Positions 33,170 through 42,891 of a stretch of 64,000 nucleotides of DNA are shown in pieces. The notes below the pieces were generated by a model. That model was not told the origin of the DNA, did no database searches, and worked only from the letters and a program-made list of their open reading frames with translations. The stretch spans positions 1-64,000 of the forward strand of contig JANJXJ010000096.1 of assembly GCA_024709105.1 (NCBI GenBank), in the 5' to 3' direction. This stretch comes from Lentimicrobium sp. Lineage in GTDB: Bacteria; Bacteroidota; Bacteroidia; Bacteroidales; Lentimicrobiaceae. The stretch's first letter is position 1. The number at the start of each line of letters is the position of its first letter. The translations under genes were made by a program, and so were the position numbers.

Positions 33170-36100
33170 TCAGGATAAAGATAACCTTATTCCTTCCTTG
33201 TTTTTGAGCATGGCAACCAATTGCCGGGCCTGTATTCTCAGGCGGGAAGGCATTTTTACCGATATCCTCGATGTTTCATTGACAACATTTACGTACAAAG
33301 GAGTGTTTCCGCGGGATGCAGATACAGCATCCTTAAGCATGGCAACCATCTCATCGTTTACTTCAAAGGCATCAAGTGTAATGGTAACACTTTTGGTAAG
33401 TTTGTCAATGGATTCAGCAAGCAGGCTCACATTGCTGACTTTCAGCTCTATCTGATCAGAATCCCGGAAACGTTTCTGCACAGAACCGGTAACAATGAGC
33501 GACATTCCCTGCACTAAAAGATGCCTGAATTTCATGTAATCATCAGAAAACATCGAAAGCTGGACCGAATCGTTGTGATCTTCCATCACAAATATGCCGA
33601 AAAGCGTATTGTTTTTAGTGGTTCGTTCGGTTGATGAAGTTACAATACCGGCAACACTCACCTGATGGCCGAGCATACGTTTGATGTTTTCTTCGCGTAT
33701 ATCGGCGATGGTATTTTTGCAGAAAGCTTCTATTTCGAGACGGTAATCATCCAACGGATGCCCCGACATGTAAAATCCTGTAACCTCCTTTTCGTTGCGC
33801 AACTGTTCGAAGTTGCTCCAGGGTTCACATTCTGGCATTTGTACTTCGGGCATTTCCACTTCGGAGTCACCTCCAAATAAGCTGGCCTGCATACCCATTT
33901 TTTGTGCCTGATAATCAGATGCATGTTTCAGCACTTTTTCAAGAAAAATGGGTGCATCGGGTCCTTCCTGATAAAAATACTGAGCTCTGTGGGAACCTTC
34001 AAAGGTGTCGAAAGCACCGGCATTTGCCATAGCCTCGAGACTCCGGCGATTGATGGTGCGCAGGTTTACGCGCCGGGTTAGGTCAATAATGTCTTTAAAT
34101 TGTCCGTTGAGGTTTCTTTCATCAATAATGGCACTTACGGCATTCTCTCCCACTCCTTTTACAGCACCGAGCCCAAACCTGATTTGTCCGGCTTTGTTTA
34201 CAGCAAAGTTATAAGCCGACTCATTAACATCCGGCCCCAAAACCGGAATGCCCATACGGCGGGTTTCATCAATAAAAAAGGTAATCTTCTTGATGTCGCT
34301 CAGGTTATGGGTAAGCACCGCAGCCATATATTCTGCCGGGTAATGAGCTTTAAGATAAGCTGTTTGAAAAGCTACAAATGCATAACAGGTTGAATGTGAC
34401 TTGTTAAAGGCGTAAGCTGCAAATGCCTCCCAGTCAGTCCATATTTTTTCACAGGCTTTAAGGTCAAGGTTATTGGTTTTGCAACCTTCCATAAACTTGC
34501 CCTTCTTTTCGTCCAGGGTTTTTCGGTCCTTTTTACCCATAGCTTTTCGCAGGGTATCGGCATCGCCTTTGGTAAAGTTACCAAGTTTCTGCGAAAGAAG
34601 CATCACCTGCTCCTGATAAACGGTTATACCGTAGGTTTCTTCGAGGTATTCTTCAAGTTCAGGAAGATCATACACCACTTTTTCGCGCCCGAACTTACGG
34701 TTGATAAAATTCGGGATGTAATCCATAGGCCCGGGACGGTAAAGGGCGTTCATGGCTATGAGATCTTCAAACTTATCAGGTTTCAGCTCGCGAAGGTGTT
34801 TCTGCATACCTGCAGACTCAAACTGAAAGGTTCCGTTTGTTTCGCCGCGCTGGTAAAGTTCAAAGGTTTTTTTGTCGTCGAGCGGAACTTCGTCAATATT
34901 CAGTTTAACGCCATGGTTTTGCTCAATCATTCTGAGTGCATCCCGAATGATGGTAAGGGTTTTTAATCCGAGGAAGTCCATTTTGATTACCCCGGCATTT
35001 TCGATTTCTTTCCCCTCAAACTGGGTGATGAGCAGATCAGTTTCCTTGGAAGTATGTACCGGAATGATATCGGTAAGATCGGTTGGGGCAATGATGATAC
35101 CAGCCGCATGAATACCCGTACTTCTTACTGATCCCTCAAGCCGCACTGCTTCGCGAAGCACTTCGGCCTGAAGGTCTTTTCCTTTGGCGATTTCGCGCAA
35201 TTTTTTAACATCTTCAATATCCTCATTCTGCAATCCTTCCTTTTCTTTGAGACTCCCTGGTCCGTCAAGCGGAGCCAACATTACCCTTTTCAGCTCAATG
35301 CCTGGTTTCTCAGGAACCAGTTTGGCAAGATTATTCGAATCGTTGAGCGGAAGGTCGAGCACACGGGCTACATCTTTGATAGAGCTTTTGGCTGCCATGG
35401 AACCAAAAGTCACAATCTGAGCTACCTGATTGCGGCCATATTTTTCTACCACATAATCAATTACTTTCTGTCGTCCTTCATCGTCGAAGTCGGTATCAAT
35501 ATCGGGCATGCTCTTTCGGTCTGGATTCAGGAACCGCTCAAACAGCAATTTATATTTCACCGGGTCAATGCTGGTTATTCCAATACAATAGGCTACTACG
35601 GAACCTGCTGCTGAGCCACGGCCGGGGCCAATAAACACGCCTATGTCGCGGCCGGCTTTTATAAAATCGGACACAATCAGAAAGTATCCTGTAAAACCCA
35701 TCTGCCTGATGACATTGAGCTCAAAATTTATACGGTCGGTAACCTCAGGTGTCAAATCGCCATAACGCTGCCTAGCCCCGTGAAATGTGAGATGGTGCAA
35801 ATACTCAAACTGATCGGTATATCCCTGCGGCAATGCAAAATGCGGAAGCATAATGTCTTTCTGCAGATTGAGCAGTTCTACCTTTCCCTCAATGTCGTTG
35901 GTATTGTCAATGGCCTCGGGAAGATCGGAGAACAACTCCGACATTTCCTGTGTAGTTTTGAAATAGAACTGGTCGTTATAAAAAGCAAAACGTTTGCCCT
36001 TGGTGGTATTGTCCTCGTCGTTGTAATCCTTTACTGTAGGTGTGCTCTTTTTTTCGCCGGTATTTACGCAAAGCAAAATATCGTGGGCTTCGTAAAAGTC

Positions 36101-36760
36101 CTGCTCTACATAATGTGTATCGTTGGTAGCGATGATTTTAACGTTGTATTTCCGGGCAAACCTGACCAAAACTTCATTTACCTTATTTTGCTCTGGAATT
36201 CCATGTCGCTGAAGTTCAACATAATAGTCTTCACCAAAGATGTCTAACCACCATTTAAACATTTTTTCACCCTCTTCTTCGCCTTTGTTCATAATGGCCC
36301 GGGGAACTTCGGCAGCGAGACAGCAGGTGGTGGCTATCAATCCTTTGTGGTATTTAAGTAAAAGTTCCTTGTCGATGCGCGGATATTTACTGTAAAAACC
36401 CTCCATATATCCCAAGGAGCACAATTTCACCAGGTTATTGTACCCTTCCTGGTTTTTTGCCAGCAACAGCTGATGAAAACGATTGTCTTTCAGGTCGCGG
36501 GTAAATTGTTTGCGGTGACGGTCTTCTACAAGATAAAATTCACATCCAACTATGGGTTTGATTACAGGTGGTTCACCTTTTTTATTAAACTTCCCGGCTT
36601 CGGCAACAAACTTAAACACCCCAAACATATTACCATGGTCAGTAAGTGCAATGGCGGGCATTTTATCATTAACGGCTTTTTGATACATCTGGCTGATTTC
36701 AGATGCACCATCGAGAATCGAATACTTTGAATGTACGTGAAGATGTGTAAATTTACTCAT
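33170..36760 (-). CDS. dnaE: DNA polymerase III alpha subunit
   Basis: 1196 residues from the ATG at 36760 (MSKFTHLHVHSKYSILDGA); a second in-frame ATG at 36790 would add ten atypical residues. PHP domain with HLHVHSKYS and ALTDHGNMFG; polymerase palm with GRGSAAGSVVAYC and the catalytic aspartates in MPDIDTDFDDEGR; Y-family-like QEQVMLLSQ and thumb region; helix-hairpin-helix (INRRSLEAMANAGAFD); C-terminal OB fold (VSVAGIVTSSTERTTKNN). This is the replicative polymerase catalytic subunit. Monocistronic here. Confidence 0.95.
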   Translation of the reverse strand: MSKFTHLHVHSKYSILDGASEISQMYQKAVNDKMPAIALTDHGNMFGVFKFVAEAGKFNKKGEPPVIKPIVGCEFYLVEDRHRKQFTRDLKDNRFHQLLLAKNQEGYNNLVKLCSLGYMEGFYSKYPRIDKELLLKYHKGLIATTCCLAAEVPRAIMNKGEEEGEKMFKWWLDIFGEDYYVELQRHGIPEQNKVNEVLVRFARKYNVKIIATNDTHYVEQDFYEAHDILLCVNTGEKKSTPTVKDYNDEDNTTKGKRFAFYNDQFYFKTTQEMSELFSDLPEAIDNTNDIEGKVELLNLQKDIMLPHFALPQGYTDQFEYLHHLTFHGARQRYGDLTPEVTDRINFELNVIRQMGFTGYFLIVSDFIKAGRDIGVFIGPGRGSAAGSVVAYCIGITSIDPVKYKLLFERFLNPDRKSMPDIDTDFDDEGRQKVIDYVVEKYGRNQVAQIVTFGSMAAKSSIKDVARVLDLPLNDSNNLAKLVPEKPGIELKRVMLAPLDGPGSLKEKEGLQNEDIEDVKKLREIAKGKDLQAEVLREAVRLEGSVRSTGIHAAGIIIAPTDLTDIIPVHTSKETDLLITQFEGKEIENAGVIKMDFLGLKTLTIIRDALRMIEQNHGVKLNIDEVPLDDKKTFELYQRGETNGTFQFESAGMQKHLRELKPDKFEDLIAMNALYRPGPMDYIPNFINRKFGREKVVYDLPELEEYLEETYGITVYQEQVMLLSQKLGNFTKGDADTLRKAMGKKDRKTLDEKKGKFMEGCKTNNLDLKACEKIWTDWEAFAAYAFNKSHSTCYAFVAFQTAYLKAHYPAEYMAAVLTHNLSDIKKITFFIDETRRMGIPVLGPDVNESAYNFAVNKAGQIRFGLGAVKGVGENAVSAIIDERNLNGQFKDIIDLTRRVNLRTINRRSLEAMANAGAFDTFEGSHRAQYFYQEGPDAPIFLEKVLKHASDYQAQKMGMQASLFGGDSEVEMPEVQMPECEPWSNFEQLRNEKEVTGFYMSGHPLDDYRLEIEAFCKNTIADIREENIKRMLGHQVSVAGIVTSSTERTTKNNTLFGIFVMEDHNDSVQLSMFSDDYMKFRHLLVQGMSLIVTGSVQKRFRDSDQIELKVSNVSLLAESIDKLTKSVTITLDAFEVNDEMVAMLKDAVSASRGNTPLYVNVVNETSRISVKMPSRLRIQARQLVAMLKNKEGIRLSLS

Positions 36761-37079
36761 AAAGAAACGGCACAGTGTTTTTAAAGACACTGATTATTAA
36801 GAAATTAATATCATCAGGGCAAATACGGCCCTCCGGAAAGCCGGGCGTTTTTGAAAAAGAATTTTTCTGTGGTAAAATTACTCAAAAGCATAGTGAAATG
36901 GGTTATTGTTGATAAGTTTTCGGAGAACAAAAGTTTAAGAAATTACTTTTTTAACCGGAAAATGAGACAAAAGTAACTGAGAGTCAGTCTTTGAACTTGA
37001 GTGGAGTAAACTATTTACAATCTCCAGACTTTTTCAGTCTGTTATTGATTTATCTTTGCATTGCCAAATAAAACAGCTC
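36761..37079. other. Divergent intergenic region between dnaE and the glycosyltransferase gene
   Basis: 319 bp without a gene. TATCTTTG at 37051-37058 (TAnnTTTG) lies 21 bp before the ATG at 37080 and is the probable promoter of the plus-strand gene; it also overlaps an alternative upstream ATG (37056), arguing against that start. A GC-rich patch (GGCCCTCCGGAAAGCCGGGCG near 36832) could form a small hairpin in the dnaE leader. Confidence 0.45.
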
Positions 37080-39035
37080 ATGACACTGAGAGCTAAACAG
37101 TTAAAAATTGCTGGAATCACTTTCCTGTCCTTGATCGGGCTGTTGCTTCTTACCGGTTTTTTAAGCCGCAATCTGTTACTTAACCACTTCATCAGCAGCA
37201 GAATAAACAATACAGAGGCTACCGGAGGAATGTATGTACACATTGCAAGTGCAAGATTTTCAGGGATAAGCACCATAAAGATCAACCGACTTTCAGTTAC
37301 ACCACCTCAAGGGGATACACTGCTGAAGATTAATGAAATACGTGTGAATGTAAACCCTGTTTCACTGATTTTTCTGAAACTAAGGTTTGGTTATGTTGAA
37401 ATTAAAAATCCTCAGCTTCAGCTCGTTAGAAATGGAACAGAGAGTAATTATCTATTTCTGCTGAAAAAGGAAACGGATACTGTTCAGAAAAGTGATACAA
37501 CCACAGTTCCACTCAACTTCAAATACCTTACTGACCGGATTTTTAGCCTCATTTTCAACTACATACCCTCCAATATTCTAATTGAGAATGCTGGTGCAAC
37601 TGCTGCCATTGACGGGCATTACATTTCGGTAAAAATGAACCAGCTGCTCATTGAAGACCGGGAATTCAATACAAAAATCTTTATTCTGGAAGATAGTGTT
37701 GCCAATCAGTGGGAGCTTAAAGGCGAAATTTCTCCTGCTGACAGACAGATGGGATTTACTTTGTCCACCTCAGGAATAGCCCCTGTAAAAATGCCCTATC
37801 TGCAGCACCGGTGGGGTTTCTTACTGGCTTTTGACACCCTGCAGCTGGATGTAAAATATCTGGCTGAAAGTGATTCAACCTCAGTAATAACAGGCTATGC
37901 CAGGGCCAAAAATCAGGTAATCAACCACAGCCGCATTTCTGACAGAGATGTTTTATTGGAAACCGGAGAAGCTTCCTTTGTGCTCAGAGCCGGAAATCAC
38001 TTTGCCGAAATTGACAGCCTCACACAGATTACGTATAACCAACAGTCGTTCAGGATGTTTGCCAGATACGATAATTCGCCTGAAAAGAGAATCCGGTTTC
38101 GCATACATGAACCCGATTTTGATGCCGGTACCTTTTTCAGTTCATTGCCCGAAGGATTGTTCAATAATCTGAGAGGCGTAAAAGTAAAAGGGAGGCTGTC
38201 ATTTCACCTGAACCTTGACCTTAATCCGGAATTACCTGATTCCCTTGTATTTACTTCCGCTCTAAAGTCAAAGGATTTCTCAATTCAGGAATATGGAAAC
38301 ACCAATTTTACATATATAAATCAGGAGTTTGCCTATACTGCATTTGAAAAGGGAAAGGCTGTAAGAACTTTTATGGTTGGGCCTTCAAATCCAGATTTCA
38401 GGCCGCTGCAAGCTATTCCGCAAAGGTTGCAGTATGCAATAATGACATCAGAAGACGGAGCATTCTTTTACCATCGCGGCTTTTTGCCTGATGCTATCCG
38501 CGAAAGCCTGATAAAAAACATCAAAGAAAGGCGTTTTGCACGAGGAGGAAGTACCATCAGTATGCAGCTGGTTAAAAATGTATTTCTCACCCGCAACAAA
38601 AACATCACCAGAAAGGTAGAAGAAATGCTGATTACGTGGCTGATTGAGTCAGAAAGGCTGGTTTCAAAAGAACGAATGATGGAAGTTTATCTTAATGTAA
38701 TTGAAACCGGACCCATGGTTTATGGAGTGAATGAAGCGGCTCATTTTTATTTTGCAAAAGATGTTTCAAAACTTACCCTTGCAGAATCAATTTTTATTGC
38801 CAGCATAGTTCCCAAACCCAAATGGTTTAAGTACTCTTTTGACAGCAACGGACAGTTAAGAGAACATATGAAGGCATATTATGAGCTGGTTTCCGGCAAG
38901 ATGCTTGGCAAAGGGTGGATTACTGAACAGGAACATCAGGCATTGTTGCCGGTAGTTGAGTTAAAAGGGCCGGCCAGGAATCTGGTGATTCTGTCAGATT
39001 CTATTCCGGCAGATTTTGAAGAAGATATGGAATAA
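37080..39035 (+). CDS. Monofunctional peptidoglycan glycosyltransferase (GT51) with large N-terminal AsmA-like region
   Basis: 651 residues. One membrane anchor (ITFLSLIGLLLLTGFL, ~12-30), then ~400 residues of beta-rich sequence that resembles AsmA/DUF3971-type repeats, then the GT51 domain with the catalytic Glu in MTSEDGAFFYHRG, RGGSTISMQLVKN, KVEEMLITWLIE and YLNVIETGPMVYG. There is no transpeptidase domain, so it polymerises glycan strands only, or acts in a specialised step. The combination of a long periplasmic domain ahead of GT51 differs from MtgA (~240 residues). Confidence 0.8.
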   Translation: MTLRAKQLKIAGITFLSLIGLLLLTGFLSRNLLLNHFISSRINNTEATGGMYVHIASARFSGISTIKINRLSVTPPQGDTLLKINEIRVNVNPVSLIFLKLRFGYVEIKNPQLQLVRNGTESNYLFLLKKETDTVQKSDTTTVPLNFKYLTDRIFSLIFNYIPSNILIENAGATAAIDGHYISVKMNQLLIEDREFNTKIFILEDSVANQWELKGEISPADRQMGFTLSTSGIAPVKMPYLQHRWGFLLAFDTLQLDVKYLAESDSTSVITGYARAKNQVINHSRISDRDVLLETGEASFVLRAGNHFAEIDSLTQITYNQQSFRMFARYDNSPEKRIRFRIHEPDFDAGTFFSSLPEGLFNNLRGVKVKGRLSFHLNLDLNPELPDSLVFTSALKSKDFSIQEYGNTNFTYINQEFAYTAFEKGKAVRTFMVGPSNPDFRPLQAIPQRLQYAIMTSEDGAFFYHRGFLPDAIRESLIKNIKERRFARGGSTISMQLVKNVFLTRNKNITRKVEEMLITWLIESERLVSKERMMEVYLNVIETGPMVYGVNEAAHFYFAKDVSKLTLAESIFIASIVPKPKWFKYSFDSNGQLREHMKAYYELVSGKMLGKGWITEQEHQALLPVVELKGPARNLVILSDSIPADFEEDME

Positions 39036-39246
39036 ATTTACCTTCGGTGAGCTCGCAAGCTCGGTTCCGGCAGATTTGCATATTCATAATCCTGAATCAG
39101 TGGAAAAATCGCGTAGCACTTACTTCTATTTTGTTGATTATCTGTGCATTAATATTCTAATTCAAAACCAATTGAATTTCGAATTTTAAACAAAGGATCA
39201 TTAAAATAATTATGAATCAGGGCTTTGATTATTAAGAAAATATGCG

Positions 39247-39254
39247 TTACTTTG
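39247..39254 (+). promoter_or_regulatory. -7-like box of the rpsP operon
   Basis: TTACTTTG, one base off TAnnTTTG, 46 bp before the ATG at 39301. Weak but in the right position. Confidence 0.35.
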
Positions 39255-39300
39255 CACCCCTGTTTAAAAAACACATTTTTAACACTTTAATTCTTTTTTT

Positions 39301-39858
39301 ATGCCAACAAAAATGAGATTACAACGTCATGGTAAGAAGGGCAGACCTTTTTATCACATTGTAATTGCGGACGGTCGTGCACCCCGGGATGGAAGATTCA
39401 TCGAAAAGATTGGCACGTATAATCCTGTTGCAAAGCCAGCTGAAATTGATCTTGATTTCGCAAAAGCTTACGATTGGTTTGTAAAGGGCGCAGATCCCAC
39501 TCCTACTGTAAAGGCTATTCTTTCACACGAAGGAGTTCTTCACTACAACCACCTGATGAAAGGTGTTGCCAAAGGCGCATTTACCAAGGAAGTTGCCGAA
39601 GTTCGTTTCAACGAATGGAAAGCTGCCAAAGTAAACAAGGTTGAGAGTGCAGAAAAAGCAATCGAACTTGCAGCAAAAACCGAAATGAAAAAGCGTTTGG
39701 AAGCAGAAGCCAAGGTTAACGAGGCCCGCGCTGCCGAAATTGCAAAGAAACGCCTTCAGGAAGCTCATGCTGCTGCCGGTGTAACCGAAGAAGCTCCTGC
39801 TGAAGAAGCCGCAGAAGAAACTGCTGCCGAAAACACAGAAGAAAACGCAGCCGAATAA
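39301..39858 (+). CDS. rpsP: 30S ribosomal protein S16, long form
   Basis: 185 residues. N-terminal ~80 residues are classic S16: MRLQRHGKKGRPFYHIVIADGRAPRDGRFIE-type sequence and GTYNPVAKP. The remainder is a long charged helical extension that ends in an Ala/Glu-rich tail (EEAPAEEAAEETAAENTEE), as in Bacteroidota S16 versus ~80-90 residues in Proteobacteria. Followed 20 bp later by rimM, the usual rpsP-rimM pairing of ribosome assembly genes (without trmD-rplS here). Confidence 0.95.
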   Translation: MPTKMRLQRHGKKGRPFYHIVIADGRAPRDGRFIEKIGTYNPVAKPAEIDLDFAKAYDWFVKGADPTPTVKAILSHEGVLHYNHLMKGVAKGAFTKEVAEVRFNEWKAAKVNKVESAEKAIELAAKTEMKKRLEAEAKVNEARAAEIAKKRLQEAHAAAGVTEEAPAEEAAEETAAENTEENAAE

Positions 39859-39878
39859 TCACGGCAAATTATCAGGAA

Positions 39879-40403
39879 ATGGAAGGTTACTTCTATCTGG
39901 GCAAAATTTTAAAACTTTTTGCTTCCAAAGGAGCCCTTCAAATCTACTTAGATGTAGATGATCCTGAAGATTATACAGAATTGGAATCAGTTTTCGTTAA
40001 AATGAACGAACAACTGATTCCTTTTTTTATTGACGACCTGGAACTCAGGCAAAAAAAGACAGCCGTAGTAACTTTTGCCGATGTTGACAACGTTGATCAG
40101 GCATCAATGCTCACAGGCTGCGAGCTTTACCTCCCCCTCAATCAACTGCCCGAACTCACCGGTAACCGCTTTTATTACCATGAAGTGAAGGGTTTCGAAC
40201 TCATTGATCAGAATTATGGACTGGTGGGCATACTGGATGATGTATTGGAATATCCTCACCAGGATGTTTTCAGATGTATTCACAAAAGTGGAAAAGAAAT
40301 TCTTATTCCGGTAAGCGACGAGATAATTACCGGACTCAACCGGGATTCTAAGCAGATTTTTATTCAGGCTCCCGAAGGTCTGATTGAACTATACCTCGAA
40401 TAG
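39879..40403 (+). CDS. rimM: 16S rRNA processing protein RimM
   Basis: 174 residues. Two-domain layout: N-terminal beta barrel starting YFYLGKILKLFASKGALQIYL and a C-terminal PRC barrel (FYYHEVKGFELIDQNYGLVGILDDVLEYPHQDVF split across the boundary, ending ILIPVSDEIITGLNRDSKQI). RimM assists maturation of the 30S head and binds S19; co-occurrence with rpsP supports the call. The N-terminal GKIxxxxGxxG motif is relaxed (LGKILKLFASKG), common in this phylum. Confidence 0.88.
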   Translation: MEGYFYLGKILKLFASKGALQIYLDVDDPEDYTELESVFVKMNEQLIPFFIDDLELRQKKTAVVTFADVDNVDQASMLTGCELYLPLNQLPELTGNRFYYHEVKGFELIDQNYGLVGILDDVLEYPHQDVFRCIHKSGKEILIPVSDEIITGLNRDSKQIFIQAPEGLIELYLE

Positions 40404-40572
40404 CACAAACTGCACCATTTCCGTTTTCCGGGAAGTTTATCCGTGCAAGAAATGCAATTATGAATCTGATCCCATTACGTTGCATACTCCATTAATATTC
40501 TCACCGAAACATCACAACTCAATAGCAATTTCATTTGAATTTAAATATAGACAGGAGCAGCCGGTTTTCGGT

Positions 40573-40580
40573 TATTTTTG
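40573..40580 (+). promoter_or_regulatory. -7 box of the Gfo/Idh/MocA oxidoreductase gene
   Basis: TATTTTTG (TAnnTTTG), 31 bp before the ATG at 40612; supports choosing this start over the long upstream open frame. Confidence 0.5.
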
Positions 40581-40611
40581 CATCACTGTTCTACCTGTAA
40601 ATAATGGGTTC

Positions 40612-41610
40612 ATGAAGAAAACGATAAAATGGGGAATACTGGGGCCCGGAAAAATTGCCCGGAAATTTGCACAAGACCTTCTGCTGCATCCCGATACTGA
40701 AATATATGCTGTAGCCTCAAGAGATTCAGAAAGGGCTGCCAATTTTGCAGCAGAATTTAATGTAAGCCGGAAATATGTTAGCTATCAAGAACTTGTACAG
40801 GATCCTGAAGTTGATATTATTTACATAGCAACGCCACATGTTTTCCATTACGAACAGGCACAGCTTTGCCTGAACGCCGGCAAAAACATACTTTGCGAAA
40901 AACCTTTCGGTATGAATGCCCGGGAAGTAACTGCCATTTCAGAATTGGCCGGGAATAAAGAACTTTTTGCAATGGAAGGTATCTGGACCAGATTTATTCC
41001 CGGAACCGAAAAAGTTCTTGAAATCATTAATTCCGGGGCAATTGGTGAAATACTAAACATAAAAGCTGATTTTGGATTTCTTGGAAATGAAAATACCACC
41101 CGCAGGGTTTATGATATTTCGCTGGGAGCAGGATCTTTGCTTGACATAGGTATTTATCCGGTTTACCTGAGCCTGTTGCTTCAGGGGATACCAAAAACCA
41201 TCAATGCTATGGCCACCTTTGCAGCTGGCGGAGCAGATATCTGGTGTGGTATTTTATTTGATTTCGAAAACGGAAGCAAGGCAATTCTTGAATCTACCAT
41301 GCTCGCCAATACTGAGATTGAGGCTGTAATTTACGGAAGCCGGGCAACGCTTATTATGCACCACCGGTTCCACCACACCAAACAAATTACTGTAAATTAC
41401 CACAATGGCACTCAGGAAACTTTTAACATCGGTTATACCGGCAACGGCTATTATCATGAAATTCAGGAAGTGATGCATTGCCTTAAAAACGGGCAAACCG
41501 AAAGCCAGAAAGTACCATTGGAGATGAGCCTGAAACTTGCTGCAACCCTCGACAAGATACGGGAGATAATAGGGCTGAAATACGATGCCGACCTGCAGCA
41601 TCAGAAATGA
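40612..41610 (+). CDS. Gfo/Idh/MocA family oxidoreductase
   Basis: 332 residues from ATG 40612; the frame is open from 40384 but those codons overlap the rimM end and a promoter. Rossmann fold IKWGILGPGKIARKFAQDLL for NAD(P), then VDIIYIATPHVFHYEQ and the catalytic-lysine motif CEKPFGMN, followed by the substrate-binding half with ISLGAGSLLDIGIYP. Likely a sugar or inositol-like dehydrogenase (trans-1,2-dihydrobenzene-1,2-diol dehydrogenase subgroup); the substrate is not assignable. Monocistronic. Confidence 0.88.
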   Translation: MKKTIKWGILGPGKIARKFAQDLLLHPDTEIYAVASRDSERAANFAAEFNVSRKYVSYQELVQDPEVDIIYIATPHVFHYEQAQLCLNAGKNILCEKPFGMNAREVTAISELAGNKELFAMEGIWTRFIPGTEKVLEIINSGAIGEILNIKADFGFLGNENTTRRVYDISLGAGSLLDIGIYPVYLSLLLQGIPKTINAMATFAAGGADIWCGILFDFENGSKAILESTMLANTEIEAVIYGSRATLIMHHRFHHTKQITVNYHNGTQETFNIGYTGNGYYHEIQEVMHCLKNGQTESQKVPLEMSLKLAATLDKIREIIGLKYDADLQHQK

Positions 41611-41680
41611 TAAACCGGCAAATTGAAAAAGCAGAATAAACATTGCAGCGATTAATTCCGCCTGGCCTTTTCAGGTGAAA

Positions 41681-42406
41681 TTATTTCAGATTGGGCCTGA
41701 CTTTCATCCAGGTAACTACCGCCTTATCAACAAAACCCATACTCCTGAATAACTTCAGTGAAGGCAGGTTCGATGGCTCAATATGTGCAAAAACCGGCAT
41801 ATTTTTTTCCTTTACCTTTGCTGACATAGCATCAACAAGCATCCGGCCCAGGCCTTTTCGCCTGAATTCATTCATTACATGAAGCATCCCTACTGAACCA
41901 TCGTCGTGGCTCATAACCCAGGCTACAGGAACTCCATTATTTTCAATATAAAACCCGCCTCCCAGCCGCAAACGTGTTTCGAGGTAATCCATAGACAAAA
42001 ACTGCTGGTAACCTGAGTTATGGTAAACCCAGGGTAGTTGCCTGCTGGTAATCGGAAGTATTGAAATATCAGAGCTGATGTTAAAATTCCCCTCTCTGAA
42101 AAGCCTCAGGCATGTGATTTCCCATATCACTTTGTGTTTTTCTTTAACCCATTTTACAACTTCGGGGTTTGAAATTACAAGGAATTGTGATCCTGATTGC
42201 TGAAGAAGATAATTGCAGAGAAATTCTGTATTTGCATTGTGCGAGAGATAGCACCAGTTTTCGTCAGACCTGAATGCAAAGGCATACATGCCCTGTTCTT
42301 CATAAAAATTAACCAAAGGATAGTCCTTTGACATGCATAAAATACAAATGTTGTTATAGAAGTCAGAGCTTACAACTTCTGAAACCAACTCAAGATGATC
42401 TGACAT
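41681..42406 (-). CDS. GNAT family N-acetyltransferase
   Basis: 241 residues. The C-terminal GNAT core has the acetyl-CoA-binding stretch MLHVMNEFRRKGLGRMLVDAM (RxxGxG/A-type), then VFAHIEPSNLPSLKLFRSMGF, a typical FR47-like ending. The N-terminal ~110 residues are a second, diverged half with no clear motif, giving the two-lobed layout of glycine-N-acyltransferase-like enzymes. Acceptor substrate unknown. Monocistronic. Confidence 0.75.
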   Translation of the reverse strand: MSDHLELVSEVVSSDFYNNICILCMSKDYPLVNFYEEQGMYAFAFRSDENWCYLSHNANTEFLCNYLLQQSGSQFLVISNPEVVKWVKEKHKVIWEITCLRLFREGNFNISSDISILPITSRQLPWVYHNSGYQQFLSMDYLETRLRLGGGFYIENNGVPVAWVMSHDDGSVGMLHVMNEFRRKGLGRMLVDAMSAKVKEKNMPVFAHIEPSNLPSLKLFRSMGFVDKAVVTWMKVRPNLK

Positions 42407-42493
42407 GATTGAGGATTTTTACAACCGAAATCAAAATCAGTTTTAAATCAGATTCTATTAGTAAATGACTACAATTACTCAGTTTTTGTACTT

Positions 42494-42694
42494 TCAGGGT
42501 TTAATTTTGCGTTGATTATATCTTTCGATAATCTCAGCTTCTTTGCTTTTGTCTGAAATATAAATGGTAGTTTTACCGCCATCCAGCACAACTGCATACT
42601 TGCCTTTTACTGAGCCGCAACTATCAGCCACTTGTTGAGTAAGCACAGGCACGGTTTTTGGGTTTCGGTTTGAGAGAGGTCTGTTTTTCTTCAT
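42494..42694 (-). CDS. Small conserved-looking protein of unknown function
   Basis: 66 residues, starts with ATG (MKKNRPLSNRN), one compact region GKYAVVLDGGKTTIYISDK and a basic C-terminus. No signal or membrane span; two of the charged segments look like a small beta hairpin. It stands alone between a GNAT gene and a divergent acyltransferase. No family recognised. Confidence 0.5.
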   Translation of the reverse strand: MKKNRPLSNRNPKTVPVLTQQVADSCGSVKGKYAVVLDGGKTTIYISDKSKEAEIIERYNQRKIKP

Positions 42695-42848
42695 CTTTTT
42701 AACTTTAATGTGGGAAGATACGAAGAAAAACCGGATAAATGATTTTTTTTATGAACACACTTTCAAATATTTATGAAAAATTAACAAAACATAAAACATC
42801 TTTCGTATAAAAAAAAATTGGAATGTCTGCGATCATTGGGGATATTCG

Positions 42849-42856
42849 TAATTTTG
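42849..42856 (+). promoter_or_regulatory. -7 box of the acyltransferase gene
   Basis: TAATTTTG (TAnnTTTG), 35 bp before the ATG at 42892. Confidence 0.45.
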
Positions 42857-42891
42857 GGAGTTGATAATTATAGTTTTGTTTTGTACTCAAT

